Source: Nitratireductor soli
Lineage (GTDB): Bacteria > Pseudomonadota > Alphaproteobacteria > Rhizobiales > Rhizobiaceae
Direction: 5' to 3'
Length of the DNA: 64,000 nt
NCBI RefSeq assembly: GCF_001050155.1
Contig: NZ_LFVY01000001.1
Coordinates: 433,501 to 497,500, forward strand
In this document: positions 18,606 to 26,729 of the stretch, piece by piece
Layout: every line of letters begins with the position of its first letter
Numbering within the stretch: position 1 is the stretch's first letter
Position numbers and translations under genes: made by a program
The notes under the pieces: model-generated
Databases searched by the model: none
The model's input: only the letters and a program-made list of their open reading frames with translations
What the model was told of the DNA's origin: nothing

Positions 18606-19487
18606 TCAGCGTGTGGGAACCGGCGTCTCGCCGCGATAGTCGTAGAAGCCGCGTCCGGCCTTGCGGCCGAGCCAGCCCGCTTCGACATATTTCACCAGCA
18701 GCGGGCAGGGCCGGTATTTGGAATCGGCTAAACCCTCATACAGAACCTGCATGATCGACAGACAGGTGTCGAGGCCGATGAAATCGGCCAGCTGCAGCGG
18801 TCCCATGGGGTGATTGGCGCCAAGCTTCATCGCCGTGTCGATGGCTTCGACCGAGCCGACGCCCTCATACAGCGTGTAGATCGCCTCGTTGATCATCGGC
18901 AGCAGGATGCGGTTGACGATGAAGGCGGGAAAATCCTCGGCGACGGTGATCGTCTTGTCCAGGCTCTGGACGAAGGCGCGGGACTTCTCGAACGTGTCGT
19001 CCTCGGTGGCGATGCCACGCACCAGCTCGACCAGCTTCATCACCGGAACGGGGTTCATGAAGTGGATGCCGATGAAGCGCTCGGGGCGGTCGGTCTGCGC
19101 GGCCAGCCGGGTGATGGAGATCGACGAGGTGTTGGTGGCGACCAGCGCCTCGGGATTGAGGACCGGGCAGAGCTGGGCAAAAATCTTGCGCTTGACCGTC
19201 TCGTCCTCCGTGGCCGCCTCGATCACCAGATCCATGTTGGCCAGCGCCTCCATCGTCGTGGCCGGCGAAATACGGTCCAGCGCATCCTGGCGCACCTTGT
19301 CTTCCAGTTTTCCCGAAGAGACCTGACGCGCCATATTGCCGGAAATCGTCGCGATGCCGGCCTCGATGCGTTCGGCCGACAGGTCGTAGAGCTTGACCTC
19401 GTAGCCGGAGAGCGCCGCCACGTGTGCGATGCCGCTGCCCATCTGGCCGGCGCCGATCACACCCACTTTCTCAATCTTGCCTGTCAT
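18606..19487 (-). CDS. 3-hydroxybutyryl-CoA dehydrogenase
   Basis: A 293-residue enzyme that oxidises or reduces 3-hydroxyacyl-CoA with NAD(P). The Rossmann motif VIGAGQMGSG is at 10-19, and IGIHFMNPVPVMKLVE carries the catalytic histidine. The C-terminal domain has NRILLPMINEAIYTLYEGVG and NHPMGPLQLADFIGLD. Start MTGKIEKV is chosen because the upstream extension has no homology. It may serve fatty-acid oxidation with fadE and ETF, or polyhydroxybutyrate-linked metabolism. It ends 7 bases after fadE on the opposite strand. Confidence 0.93.
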   Translation of the reverse strand: MTGKIEKVGVIGAGQMGSGIAHVAALSGYEVKLYDLSAERIEAGIATISGNMARQVSSGKLEDKVRQDALDRISPATTMEALANMDLVIEAATEDETVKRKIFAQLCPVLNPEALVATNTSSISITRLAAQTDRPERFIGIHFMNPVPVMKLVELVRGIATEDDTFEKSRAFVQSLDKTITVAEDFPAFIVNRILLPMINEAIYTLYEGVGSVEAIDTAMKLGANHPMGPLQLADFIGLDTCLSIMQVLYEGLADSKYRPCPLLVKYVEAGWLGRKAGRGFYDYRGETPVPTR

Positions 19488-19622
19488 GTCGAAAAATCCC
19501 GTGGGGCGCCAACAGCACCCTTCGTCGCTATTGTTGCAGTGCAACCTAGTTGGGCAGGCGGGTGTCGTCTACCCCGCCGATCAAGAATCTGCGCCGATGC
19601 GCGGGTCGCAGCCCGGATAAGT

Positions 19623-19642
19623 AAAAGCCCCGCCGCGCGGGG
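19623..19642 (-). terminator. Rho-independent terminator of etfBA
   Basis: On the minus strand CCCCGC GCG GCGGGG forms a 6-bp GC stem followed by CTTTTAC. It lies 40-60 bases after the etfA stop and before the 3-hydroxybutyryl-CoA dehydrogenase start. Confidence 0.75.
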
Positions 19643-19682
19643 AGGCAGGGCTTTGCGTTGACGATGTCGCGTCGTGCTTTTG

Positions 19683-20612
19683 TCAGAGCGCCTTTTCCAG
19701 CTCCGGCAGGACGTCGAAGAGGTCGGCGACGAGGCCATAGTCGGCGACCTGGAAGATCGGCGCTTCCTCGTCCTTGTTGATGGCGACGATGACCTTGGAA
19801 TCCTTCATGCCCGCCAGGTGCTGGATGGCGCCGGAAATGCCGCAGGCGATGTACAGGTCGGGCGCGACCACCTTGCCGGTCTGGCCGACCTGCCAGTCGT
19901 TCGGCGCGTAGCCGGCATCGACGGCGGCGCGGGAAGCGCCGACGGCGGCGCCCAGCTTGTCGGCGACGGGCAGGATGACCTCCTGGAACTTTTCCGCCGA
20001 ACCCAGCGCGCGGCCACCGGAGATGATGATCCGCGCCGAGGTCAGCTCCGGGCGGTCGCTTTCGGCGATGCGGTTCTCGACGAAGCTCGACAGGCCGGCA
20101 TCGGCCGGCGCATTGGCGCTTTCGACCGCGGCCGAGCCGCCTTCGCCGGCAGCCTGGAAGGTCGCCGTGCGGATGGTCAACACGCGCTTGGCATCGGTCG
20201 ATTCGACCGTCTGGATGGCGTTGCCGGCATAGATCGGACGCCGATAGGTCTTGGCGTCGATCACGTCGACGACGTCGGATATCTGCATCACGTCAAGCAG
20301 GGCTGCCACGCGCGGCATGACGTTCTTGCCGGTCGTCGTGGCCGGCGCGACAAACGTGTCGTAGCCGTCGGCCAGCGAGACGACGAGGTCGGCCATCGGC
20401 TCGGCAAGCTGTTCGGCCAGTGCATCGCTCTCGGCCAGCAGCACCTTGCGCACGCCGGCGAGCTTTGCCGCCGCATCGGCAGCTGCCTGGGCGCCCTTGC
20501 CGGCGACCAGCACATCGATGTCCGGGCCGATCTTGCTTGCGGCGGAAAGCGCCTTGGCGGTCTGCTCTGAAAGGCTCTTGTTATCGTGTTCGGCAATCAA
20601 AAGAATGGCCAT
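19683..20612 (-). CDS. etfA: Electron transfer flavoprotein alpha subunit
   Basis: A 309-residue subunit that binds the redox-active FAD of ETF, which accepts electrons from acyl-CoA dehydrogenases and delivers them to ETF-quinone oxidoreductase. The C-terminal FAD region shows [28 protein letters not shown] and [11 protein letters not shown]. Start [11 protein letters not shown] has GGAAGGGA at good spacing. An in-frame upstream extension runs through repeat sequence and is not real. A type A composite repeat sits between etfB and this gene. Confidence 0.96.
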   Translation of the reverse strand: MAILLIAEHDNKSLSEQTAKALSAASKIGPDIDVLVAGKGAQAAADAAAKLAGVRKVLLAESDALAEQLAEPMADLVVSLADGYDTFVAPATTTGKNVMPRVAALLDVMQISDVVDVIDAKTYRRPIYAGNAIQTVESTDAKRVLTIRTATFQAAGEGGSAAVESANAPADAGLSSFVENRIAESDRPELTSARIIISGGRALGSAEKFQEVILPVADKLGAAVGASRAAVDAGYAPNDWQVGQTGKVVAPDLYIACGISGAIQHLAGMKDSKVIVAINKDEEAPIFQVADYGLVADLFDVLPELEKAL

Positions 20613-20635
20613 GGTCCGTTTCCCTTCCGCTTGGA

Positions 20636-20737
20636 GCACCATGCGTCCATTCGGGCGCATAAAGGACGCTCCATCTTTTTGTTTCCCCGCATTTATGCGG
20701 ACGTCAGATGATCCCACCTGACTGCAAAATGCTCTAA
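20636..20737 (+). repeat. Composite intergenic repeat between etfB and etfA
   Basis: A left hairpin (GGAGCACCATGCGTCC ... GGACGCTCC) is followed by a type A module: CCGCATTTATGCGG, then CAGATGATCCCACCTG, ending TGCAAAATGCTCTAA. The CTA near its end is the TAG stop of etfB on the minus strand. Confidence 0.9.
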
Positions 20738-21483
20738 AGCACGCCGGCTTCGTTCTTGAGCTTGTCGACCAGCTCGGCGACCGAGCCCACCTTGACACCT
20801 GCCTTGCGGCCGGCCGGCTCCTCCGTCTTCAGCACCTTCAGGCGCGGCTTGACCGTGACGCCGTAGTCGCCGGGCGCCTTTGCGTCGAGCGGCTTCTTCT
20901 TGGCCTTCATGATGTTGGGCAGCGAGGCATAGCGCGGCTCGTTGAGACGCAAATCCGTGGTGACGATGGCCGGCAGCTTCAACTCGACCACCTGCAGGCC
21001 GCCGTCGACCTCGCGCGTCACCCTGGCCTTGCCGCCGGCGATCTCAACCTTGGAGGCGAAGGTGCCCTGGCTCCAGCCCAGCAGCGCCGCCAGCATCTGG
21101 CCGGTCTGGTTCGCATCGTCGTCGATCGCCTGCTTGCCGAGAATGACGATCTGCGGCTTTTCCTCGTCGACCACGCTCTTGAGGATCTTGGCCACATCGA
21201 GCGGCTCCACCGTGTCGTCGGTCTTTACCAGGATGGCGCGGTCGGCGCCCATGGCGAGCGCCGTACGCAGCGTTTCCTGGGCCTTCTCCGGTCCGATGGA
21301 AACGACGACGATCTCCTCGACCGTGCCCGCTTCCTTCATGCGGATCGCTTCTTCCACCGCGATCTCGCAAAACGGGTTCATCGCCATCTTCACATTCGCC
21401 AGCTCGACGCCAGAGCCGTCCGCCTTGACGCGCGGCTTCACATTGGCGTCGATGACCCGCTTGACCGGAACAAGGACTTTCAT
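20734..21483 (-). CDS. etfB: Electron transfer flavoprotein beta subunit
   Basis: A 249-residue ETF beta subunit (AMP-binding). Family elements: [14 protein letters not shown] at the start, [38 protein letters not shown], and [20 protein letters not shown] (the signature and recognition loop that contacts dehydrogenases). Of two close ATGs, the second leaves a better distance from GGAAGGTG. It is first in the etfB-etfA unit, with a repeat between the genes. Confidence 0.96.
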   Translation of the reverse strand: MKVLVPVKRVIDANVKPRVKADGSGVELANVKMAMNPFCEIAVEEAIRMKEAGTVEEIVVVSIGPEKAQETLRTALAMGADRAILVKTDDTVEPLDVAKILKSVVDEEKPQIVILGKQAIDDDANQTGQMLAALLGWSQGTFASKVEIAGGKARVTREVDGGLQVVELKLPAIVTTDLRLNEPRYASLPNIMKAKKKPLDAKAPGDYGVTVKPRLKVLKTEEPAGRKAGVKVGSVAELVDKLKNEAGVL

Positions 21484-21674
21484 GCGCATTCACCTTCCGT
21501 GATGGGAACTTCGGTTCGGTTGCTGACTACCAGCAAATGCACCGGCCGGTTGGCCGAACGCCGACATGCGGGGGTGCTTTTTCGACAGGCCTCCCCTCGC
21601 ATGGCGCGGCTCGCCGCCGGAGTTGGCGGGACCGTAGAGAGGCCTAACGTTCACGTCAATATGCTGGAGAGCTC

Positions 21675-22442
21675 CTATTGCCGGCCCCAGCGCGGCTGAT
21701 CGCCTTCCATCGGTTTTCCCATGTCGGGTTTTTCCAGCACGACGGCTTCAGGGGCCTCGACGCGGCGGTCGAACAACGGCACGTCGCGCCGCCGCAGGAG
21801 GACGACCAGGATGGCTCCGGCGACGATGCCGCCGGCATGGGCCGCCCAGGAGACCTGATTCTCCGTGTCGATGAACAGCATCAGGAACTGAAAGCCGATC
21901 CACAAGGCCAGCACGATGAAGGCGGGAATGCGCAGTGGAATGCGGGCGAAGGCCAGCACCCAGATCTTCACCCGCGGATGCAGGATCAGATAGGCGGCGA
22001 CGATGCCGGCGACGGCGCCCGAGGCGCCGATCAGCGGAGCGTTGGAATCCGGCGCGATGAAGCCGTGCATGTAGGCGCCGGCAACCGCGCAGGCGAGGTA
22101 GAAGATCAGGTAACGGAAATGGCCGAGCGCATCCTCGACATTGTCGCCGAACACCCACAGGAACAGCATGTTGCCGCCCAGATGCATCAGATCGCCGTGC
22201 AGGAAGGAATAGGTGATGTAGGTGAGAGGTTCCGGCACCCAATCCAATTCCGGCGGCAGCATTGCCAAATCGTTCGAGACGGAGGGGATGTAGCCGAGCC
22301 CCAAGGCGGCCGCGAAGGCGAAATCCTCGCCGGCGACGGTGGTCGCCAGATAGGCAATCACATTGAGCGCGATCAGCGCCAGCGTGACATATTGCCGTTT
22401 GATGTGCCGAAGGCTGTTGGCGTCATGCAGCGGTATGAACAT
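21675..22442 (-). CDS. Rhomboid family intramembrane serine protease
   Basis: A 255-residue polytopic protein with at least six membrane segments. The catalytic dyad is S141 in GASGAVAG and H202 in SWAAHAGGIVAG; HLGGNMLFLW (about 87-96) supplies the oxyanion-hole asparagine. Rhomboids cut membrane-protein substrates inside the bilayer; the substrate here is unknown. GAGGG lies about five bases before the ATG. A type A repeat separates it from the adenosyltransferase gene upstream on the same strand. Confidence 0.93.
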   Translation of the reverse strand: MFIPLHDANSLRHIKRQYVTLALIALNVIAYLATTVAGEDFAFAAALGLGYIPSVSNDLAMLPPELDWVPEPLTYITYSFLHGDLMHLGGNMLFLWVFGDNVEDALGHFRYLIFYLACAVAGAYMHGFIAPDSNAPLIGASGAVAGIVAAYLILHPRVKIWVLAFARIPLRIPAFIVLALWIGFQFLMLFIDTENQVSWAAHAGGIVAGAILVVLLRRRDVPLFDRRVEAPEAVVLEKPDMGKPMEGDQPRWGRQ

Positions 22443-22520
22443 CGGAGCCCTCGTTGCGGACCCCGATACGGTCCGTAAATCTTATCCAGACCGGTTCATC
22501 GTCGCATGGAAACGTTGCCC

Positions 22521-22590
22521 GCTCTACTTCTTTGTTTTCTGCATTCGTGCGGACGTCAGGTGAAACCACCTGACTGCAAAATGCTATAAA
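22521..22590 (+). repeat. Type A repeat, rhomboid-adenosyltransferase gap
   Basis: GCTCTACTTCTTTGTTTT is followed by GCATTCGTGC and the GTCAGGTG/CACCTGAC hairpin, then TGCAAAATGCTATAA. Same orientation as the other type A copies. Confidence 0.9.
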
Positions 22591-22592
22591 TC

Positions 22593-23174
22593 TCATCGGT
22601 TCTGCCCGGGAACCCATAGCACGTCGCGCGCGCCATTGTCATTGACGGCGCGGGAGGCGACGAAGAGGAAATCGGAGACGCGGTTGATGTAGCGCAATGC
22701 CTCGTCGCCGACGATCTCCTCCGGCTTCGCCTTCAGCTCGACCATGAGCCTTTCGGCGCGGCGCGAGACGGTGCGGGCCAGATGCAGCGCGGCTGCCGCC
22801 GGCGTGCCGCCTGGCAGAACGAAGGAGCGCAAGGGAGCGAGATGCGCGTTCAGGGCGTCGATGTCGCGCTCCAGCCGCTCGACCTGGCTGTGGACGATGC
22901 GCAGCGGCTCATACTCCAGCTTTTCCCCGTTGTCGGGTGTTGCCAGGTCGGCCCCGAGGTCGAACAGGTCGTTCTGGATCGCCGCCAGCATGGCGTCGAT
23001 GCCGGGATTGTCCCTGGCCGTGTGGATGCGCGCCATGCCGATGCAGGCATTGGCCTCGTCCACCGTGCCGAAGGCGGCGATGCGCAAATCGCTCTTCAGT
23101 CGCCGTTCGCGCGTGCCGAGCCCGGTCGTGCCGTTGTCGCCGGTGCGGGTGTAGATCTTGTTGAGCTTGACCAT
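22593..23174 (-). CDS. PduO-type ATP:cob(I)alamin adenosyltransferase
   Basis: A 193-residue enzyme that adds the 5'-deoxyadenosyl group to cob(I)alamin to make coenzyme B12. The N-terminal ATP-binding motif is YTRTGDNGTTGLGT, followed by FGTVDEANACIG. Near the C-terminus RTVSRRAERLMVEL carries the conserved arginine and glutamate of the family. It is probably co-transcribed with the HIG1-like gene (19-base gap). Confidence 0.94.
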   Translation of the reverse strand: MVKLNKIYTRTGDNGTTGLGTRERRLKSDLRIAAFGTVDEANACIGMARIHTARDNPGIDAMLAAIQNDLFDLGADLATPDNGEKLEYEPLRIVHSQVERLERDIDALNAHLAPLRSFVLPGGTPAAAALHLARTVSRRAERLMVELKAKPEEIVGDEALRYINRVSDFLFVASRAVNDNGARDVLWVPGQNR

Positions 23175-23193
23175 CGAACCTCTTGTGGAACCC

Positions 23194-23394
23194 TCAGCCG
23201 CCCCGCGACTTGGCGTAGTACATGGCGAGCACGACGAAGACGATGGCGACCGCCTGCAGGATGACGCGCGCCTGCATCAATTTGTTGGAGGTGCTGCCGG
23301 AGCCGCCGCGCATCATGTTGATCAGGCCGCGAATCAGAACGATGACGACCGCCATCATGACGAGGATCGCGAGGATGTTGAAGAGAGTGGACAT
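23194..23394 (-). CDS. HIG1-domain-like twin-transmembrane protein
   Basis: A 66-residue protein with two membrane segments (about 4-26 and 44-60) joined by a short polar loop. The loop contains SNKLMQARVILQAVAI, resembling the R-x3-Q part of the HIG1 motif. HIG1 proteins in mitochondria and some alphaproteobacteria associate with cytochrome oxidase supercomplexes. The role here is unknown. It lies tightly between the SDR gene (20 bases) and the adenosyltransferase gene (19 bases). Confidence 0.75.
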   Translation of the reverse strand: MSTLFNILAILVMMAVVIVLIRGLINMMRGGSGSTSNKLMQARVILQAVAIVFVVLAMYYAKSRGG

Positions 23395-23414
23395 GGCGGC
23401 TTTCTTTGTTCAGG

Positions 23415-24248
23415 TCAGCCCTTGTCGGACAGGAAGCGGTACAGCATGCGTGCCGGCAGGAGGCGTTTCAATGCGACACCGATGCGCGCCGGCGTCGTTA
23501 CCACATAGTGCGGACGCGGCGCCGGGGAAACAAGCGCGTGCCGCAGCTTGACGTATACGGCCTCCGGCCCGAGCTTGAAACGCGACTTGGCGCCGCCCTG
23601 GCGCAGGCGGGCGAGCTGCGCCTGGTACGCCTCGCGGTGGACCGAGTTCTCGTGATCGATATGGCGCTCGAACCAGGCGAGCCCGTTGCTGGCGATGTTC
23701 GAGGCGATGGGGCCGGGCTCGATCAGACAAACGTGGATGCCGGACCCTTGCAGCTCGGCGCGCTGGCACAGCATCAATCCCTCGATGGCATGTTTCGAGG
23801 CGGCGTAGGCGCCGCGGAACCTGATCGGCACGAGGCCGAGAATGGAGGAGCAATGGACGATCCGGCCATGTCCCTGGGCGCGCATGACGGGTACGACGCG
23901 CCGCGTCAGGTCGTGCCAGCCGAAGACATTCACCTCGAACTGGTGGCGCAGCGCCTCGACCGGCAGATCCTCGACGGCGCCGGCCTGCGCATAGGCGCCA
24001 TTGTTGAACAGCGCGTCGAGCGTGCCGCCGGTGCGCCGCAGGACCTCGCTGGCTGTGGCGGCAATCGAAGCCGGTTCGGCGTAATCCAGATACAGGGCTT
24101 CAACACCGTCGCCTTCCAGTGCCGCCATGTCGGCGTCGGTGCGGGCGGTGGCGAAGACGCGCCAACCGTCGCGCTGCAGGGCGCGGGCGCAATAGGCGCC
24201 GATGCCGGAGGAAGCGCCGGTGAGGAGAATGGTGCGTCGTGCGGCCAA
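23415..24248 (-). CDS. Short-chain dehydrogenase/reductase
   Basis: A classical SDR of about 277 residues. The NAD(P) motif TGASSGIG is near the N-terminus, NNGAYAQAG gives the NNAG-like structural motif, and the catalytic Ser-Tyr-Lys is seen as CSSILG and YAASK. No ATG exists near the expected N-terminus. The best start is TTG at 24248, with GGGAG about ten bases upstream; a longer in-frame version from 24377 would overlap the divergent yihY gene. The substrate is unknown. It likely begins a transcription unit with the HIG1-like and adenosyltransferase genes. Confidence 0.88.
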   Translation of the reverse strand: MAARRTILLTGASSGIGAYCARALQRDGWRVFATARTDADMAALEGDGVEALYLDYAEPASIAATASEVLRRTGGTLDALFNNGAYAQAGAVEDLPVEALRHQFEVNVFGWHDLTRRVVPVMRAQGHGRIVHCSSILGLVPIRFRGAYAASKHAIEGLMLCQRAELQGSGIHVCLIEPGPIASNIASNGLAWFERHIDHENSVHREAYQAQLARLRQGGAKSRFKLGPEAVYVKLRHALVSPAPRPHYVVTTPARIGVALKRLLPARMLYRFLSDKG

Positions 24249-24348
24249 GAAATATGCGCTCCCACTTGTGTATAAGCGTGAGGGTTTCACATATTGGCGG
24301 GGGCGAGACAATAAAAGGCATGCGAGGAATGATGATACAGGTGGCACA

Positions 24349-25209
24349 GTGCGCGGATTGACGGCCACGAGGCGCATCCTGGGGGATGCGTTCGGTCATT
24401 TCAACACGGATGACGGCTGGGCCATGTCGAGCCATGTGGCGATCTCGGCGCTGATGGCGCTGTTCCCGTTCCTCATCTTCGCCACGGCGCTGGCGAGCTT
24501 TCTCGGCGCCGACGCCTTTTCGGAGCAGGCCATCGACCTCATCTTCGACACCTGGCCGAAGGAGGTGGCCGAGCCGATCGCCAATGAGGTGCACAATGTG
24601 CTTGGCGTGCGCCGCGGCGGCCTCCTGACCTTCGGCGTGGTGCTCGCCGGCGTGTTCGCCTCGAACGGCGTCGAGGCGCTGCGCCTGTCGCTCAACCGCG
24701 CCTACCGGGTTACCGAGCAGCGGTCCATCTTACGGCTGCGGGCGCAGAGCCTGGTGTTCGTGCTGGTGGCGACGATCGGTTTCCTGGCGATCAGCCTGCT
24801 CCTGGTGGTGGCGCCGGTGGCGCTCAACATCGCCGTCAACAATCTCGAATGGATCGCGCCCTATGTGGGGACCATCACCTTCTGGCGCTACGTGATCGCC
24901 CTGACCGTGCTGGTGCTGGCGCTGATCTCGGTGCATCTGTGGCTGCCGGCGGGCAGGCGCAGCCTGTGGGAGGTGCTGCCGGGCGTTGCCTTCACGCTGC
25001 TCGGTTCGTTTGCCGGGTCGAGCCTGTTCGCCGCGTATCTCGGCCGTTTCAGCAATTATGCCAGCACTTATGCGGGGCTGGCATCGATCATGATCGCGGT
25101 GGTCTTCCTGTACATCATCTCGGCGGTGTTCATTCTCGGCGGCGAGATGAACGCCTCGATCAAGCGCTACCGGGAGGCGCGGGCGGTCGTCGGCGCCGGC
25201 AAGGGCTGA
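24349..25209 (+). CDS. YihY/BrkB-family inner membrane protein
   Basis: A 286-residue protein with about six membrane segments, showing the family features HVAISALMALFPFLIFATA near the N-terminus and GSFAGSSLFAAYLGRF-NYASTYAGL later. The family was once misnamed ribonuclease BN; its role is unclear, with some members linked to virulence or transport. The GTG start at 24349 follows AGGTGG. A longer in-frame ATG version from 24202 would overlap the divergent SDR gene. Its 3' end overlaps the convergent EamA gene by 43 bases. Confidence 0.9.
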   Translation: MRGLTATRRILGDAFGHFNTDDGWAMSSHVAISALMALFPFLIFATALASFLGADAFSEQAIDLIFDTWPKEVAEPIANEVHNVLGVRRGGLLTFGVVLAGVFASNGVEALRLSLNRAYRVTEQRSILRLRAQSLVFVLVATIGFLAISLLLVVAPVALNIAVNNLEWIAPYVGTITFWRYVIALTVLVLALISVHLWLPAGRRSLWEVLPGVAFTLLGSFAGSSLFAAYLGRFSNYASTYAGLASIMIAVVFLYIISAVFILGGEMNASIKRYREARAVVGAGKG

Positions 25210-26090
25210 GCCGGCGGCTTTCGGGTGGCCAGCGCGACGCCGAAGGTGGTGATCGCCATGCCGACAAGCTGCACCAGGTTGAGCGTTTCGCCGAACAGGA
25301 GCCAGGCCAATAGCGCCGTTACAGCGGGAACGAGATAGAACAGCGAGGCGACGCGGGCGACCTCGCCCTCGCGGATGAGGATCATCAGCAGGAAGATGGC
25401 GCCGAGCGACAGGACCAGCACCAGCCAGGCCATGGCGAAGATCAGCTCGCCATTGATGGTGAACTCCTGATGCTCGAAGGCCAGCGAGGCGCAGAAGGCG
25501 ACCAGCCAGCCGCCGGCATACTGGCAAAGCGTGACCGTGACGAGGTCGGCGCGCGAGACGAAATGCTTCTGCCACACCGTGCCGGCGCTCATGGCGATGA
25601 CGGCGACAATCGCCGCGCCGACGGTCGCCAAGGTTACGCCGCCGCTGATCTGGTTGAACTTGGGCGACAGCACGATGGCGACGCCGACCAGGCCGACCAG
25701 CAGGCCGAACCAGTGCTTGCGGGTTACGGTCTCGCCGATGAAGGCACCCGCCATCACGGCCGTGAGCATGGGCTGCAGCCCGACGATGAGACCGGCGAAC
25801 CCCGCCGGCAGGCCGTGCTTGACCGCCCAGAAGACGCCGCCGAGATAGAGCGCGTGCATCAGGATACCGGCGATGCCGGCATGCAGAGCATTGCGCAGGC
25901 CGATCGCCTTGGCGCCGAAAATGGGTATGAGAGCGAGGAGCAGGGCGAAGGACAGGGCGAAGCGCACCCACAGAAAGGTGAACGGCTCGGCCCAGGGCAT
26001 CGCATAGCGGGCGCCGATGAAGCCGGTCGCCCAGAGGACGACGAAAAGGGCGGGAACAACCCGGGCGGAGTTCTTCATCGAGGCGGCCAT
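25167..26090 (-). CDS. EamA/DMT-family transporter
   Basis: A 10-TM drug/metabolite transporter with the two EamA halves: about residues 10-140 (ALFVVLWATGFIGARYAMP at the start) and about 155-285 (ending in LLFGETLNLVQLVGMAIT). Such proteins export small metabolites or drugs; the substrate cannot be told. Start at 26090 (MAASMKNS) or four codons later; no strong Shine-Dalgarno sequence is visible. The last 43 bases overlap yihY tail to tail. Confidence 0.88.
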   Translation of the reverse strand: MAASMKNSARVVPALFVVLWATGFIGARYAMPWAEPFTFLWVRFALSFALLLALIPIFGAKAIGLRNALHAGIAGILMHALYLGGVFWAVKHGLPAGFAGLIVGLQPMLTAVMAGAFIGETVTRKHWFGLLVGLVGVAIVLSPKFNQISGGVTLATVGAAIVAVIAMSAGTVWQKHFVSRADLVTVTLCQYAGGWLVAFCASLAFEHQEFTINGELIFAMAWLVLVLSLGAIFLLMILIREGEVARVASLFYLVPAVTALLAWLLFGETLNLVQLVGMAITTFGVALATRKPPAQPLPAPTTARASR

Positions 26091-26201
26091 CGGCTTGTAT
26101 CGGGCGGGATAATACCGGCCTGCGCTGTAGCTGCTCCAGGAGAGCAAGAAAAGCGAAACATTTCCAAGCTATCATCAATCGCGCTGAACTGTTGTGTGCA
26201 G

Positions 26202-26296
26202 GGAGCGTCGGCGTCCGATTGGACGCAGGCGACCCAACACCTTGAATCTGCGCATCGTGCTTGCCGAAAATCGATGCCGATTTTCGGGCCGATGCG
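26202..26296 (-). repeat. Composite intergenic repeat, type B, reverse copy
   Basis: Read on the minus strand: CCGAAAATCGGCATCGATTTTCGG hairpin region, AAGCACGATGCGCAGATTCAAGG, then a GCGTCCAATCGGACGC hairpin and GACGCTCC. It is the same module order as 60924-61030. Confidence 0.88.
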
Positions 26297-26336
26297 CCAG
26301 CGCGAACGGTTGCCTGAACCGGGCGGGAGTGCACGG

Positions 26337-26627
26337 ATGCTGATGAAACTGGACACGAGCTGGCTGCTGTTCGCCGTCGCCGCGGTGACGATGCTGTCCT
26401 ATCTGCTGTCGATGGCGCTGGACGCCGTCATGCGCGAGGATGGTTTCGGGGCGATGGGCAATGCGGGCATCATCACCATCGCGTTTTTCGCCACAGTCTA
26501 CATGGCGAACGATTACGGCATCCGCTTCACCAGCCTTATGGAAGGGGCACTGGCGGGTTTGAGCGGCGCCTTCACCGCGCTCCTGGTGATGACCTTCGTC
26601 AAAGCCATCCTCAGGCGAATAATCTAG
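26337..26627 (+). CDS. Small three-helix membrane protein, unknown
   Basis: A 96-residue very hydrophobic protein with membrane segments at about 8-28, 40-58 and 68-88. The ATG at 26337 is preceded by GGGAG at seven bases; an ATG two codons later is possible. No family is recognised. A longer in-frame extension runs antisense through the EamA gene and the repeat, and is rejected. The stop TAG (26625-26627) is the left tip of a 106-base repeat. The gene lies between two repeats. Confidence 0.6.
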   Translation: MLMKLDTSWLLFAVAAVTMLSYLLSMALDAVMREDGFGAMGNAGIITIAFFATVYMANDYGIRFTSLMEGALAGLSGAFTALLVMTFVKAILRRII

Positions 26628-26729
26628 AGCATTTCCGCTTTTCTCCGAGTCGCGGAAATGCTCGATCTCTTTGTTTTTACGCAATTCCGGACGGAAAACC
26701 GGTTCCCACTTTTCCTGGAATTGCTCTAG
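26624..26729. repeat. 106-base CTAG-tipped composite repeat
   Basis: Starts CTAGAGCATTTCCGC and ends GGAATTGCTCTAG. The left hairpin is GAGCATTTCCGC ... GCGGAAATGCTC, followed by CTCTTTGTTTTTACGC and a second module (ATTCCGGACGGAAAACCGGT ... TCCTGGAAT). It lies exactly between two convergent genes, and each takes its TAG stop from one tip. Confidence 0.92.

Noticed and set aside
16314..21483. Possible horizontally acquired catabolic island around fadE and etf
   Set aside because: Base composition and gene character match the surroundings, and no mobility genes or boundary repeats beyond the general intergenic family were seen.
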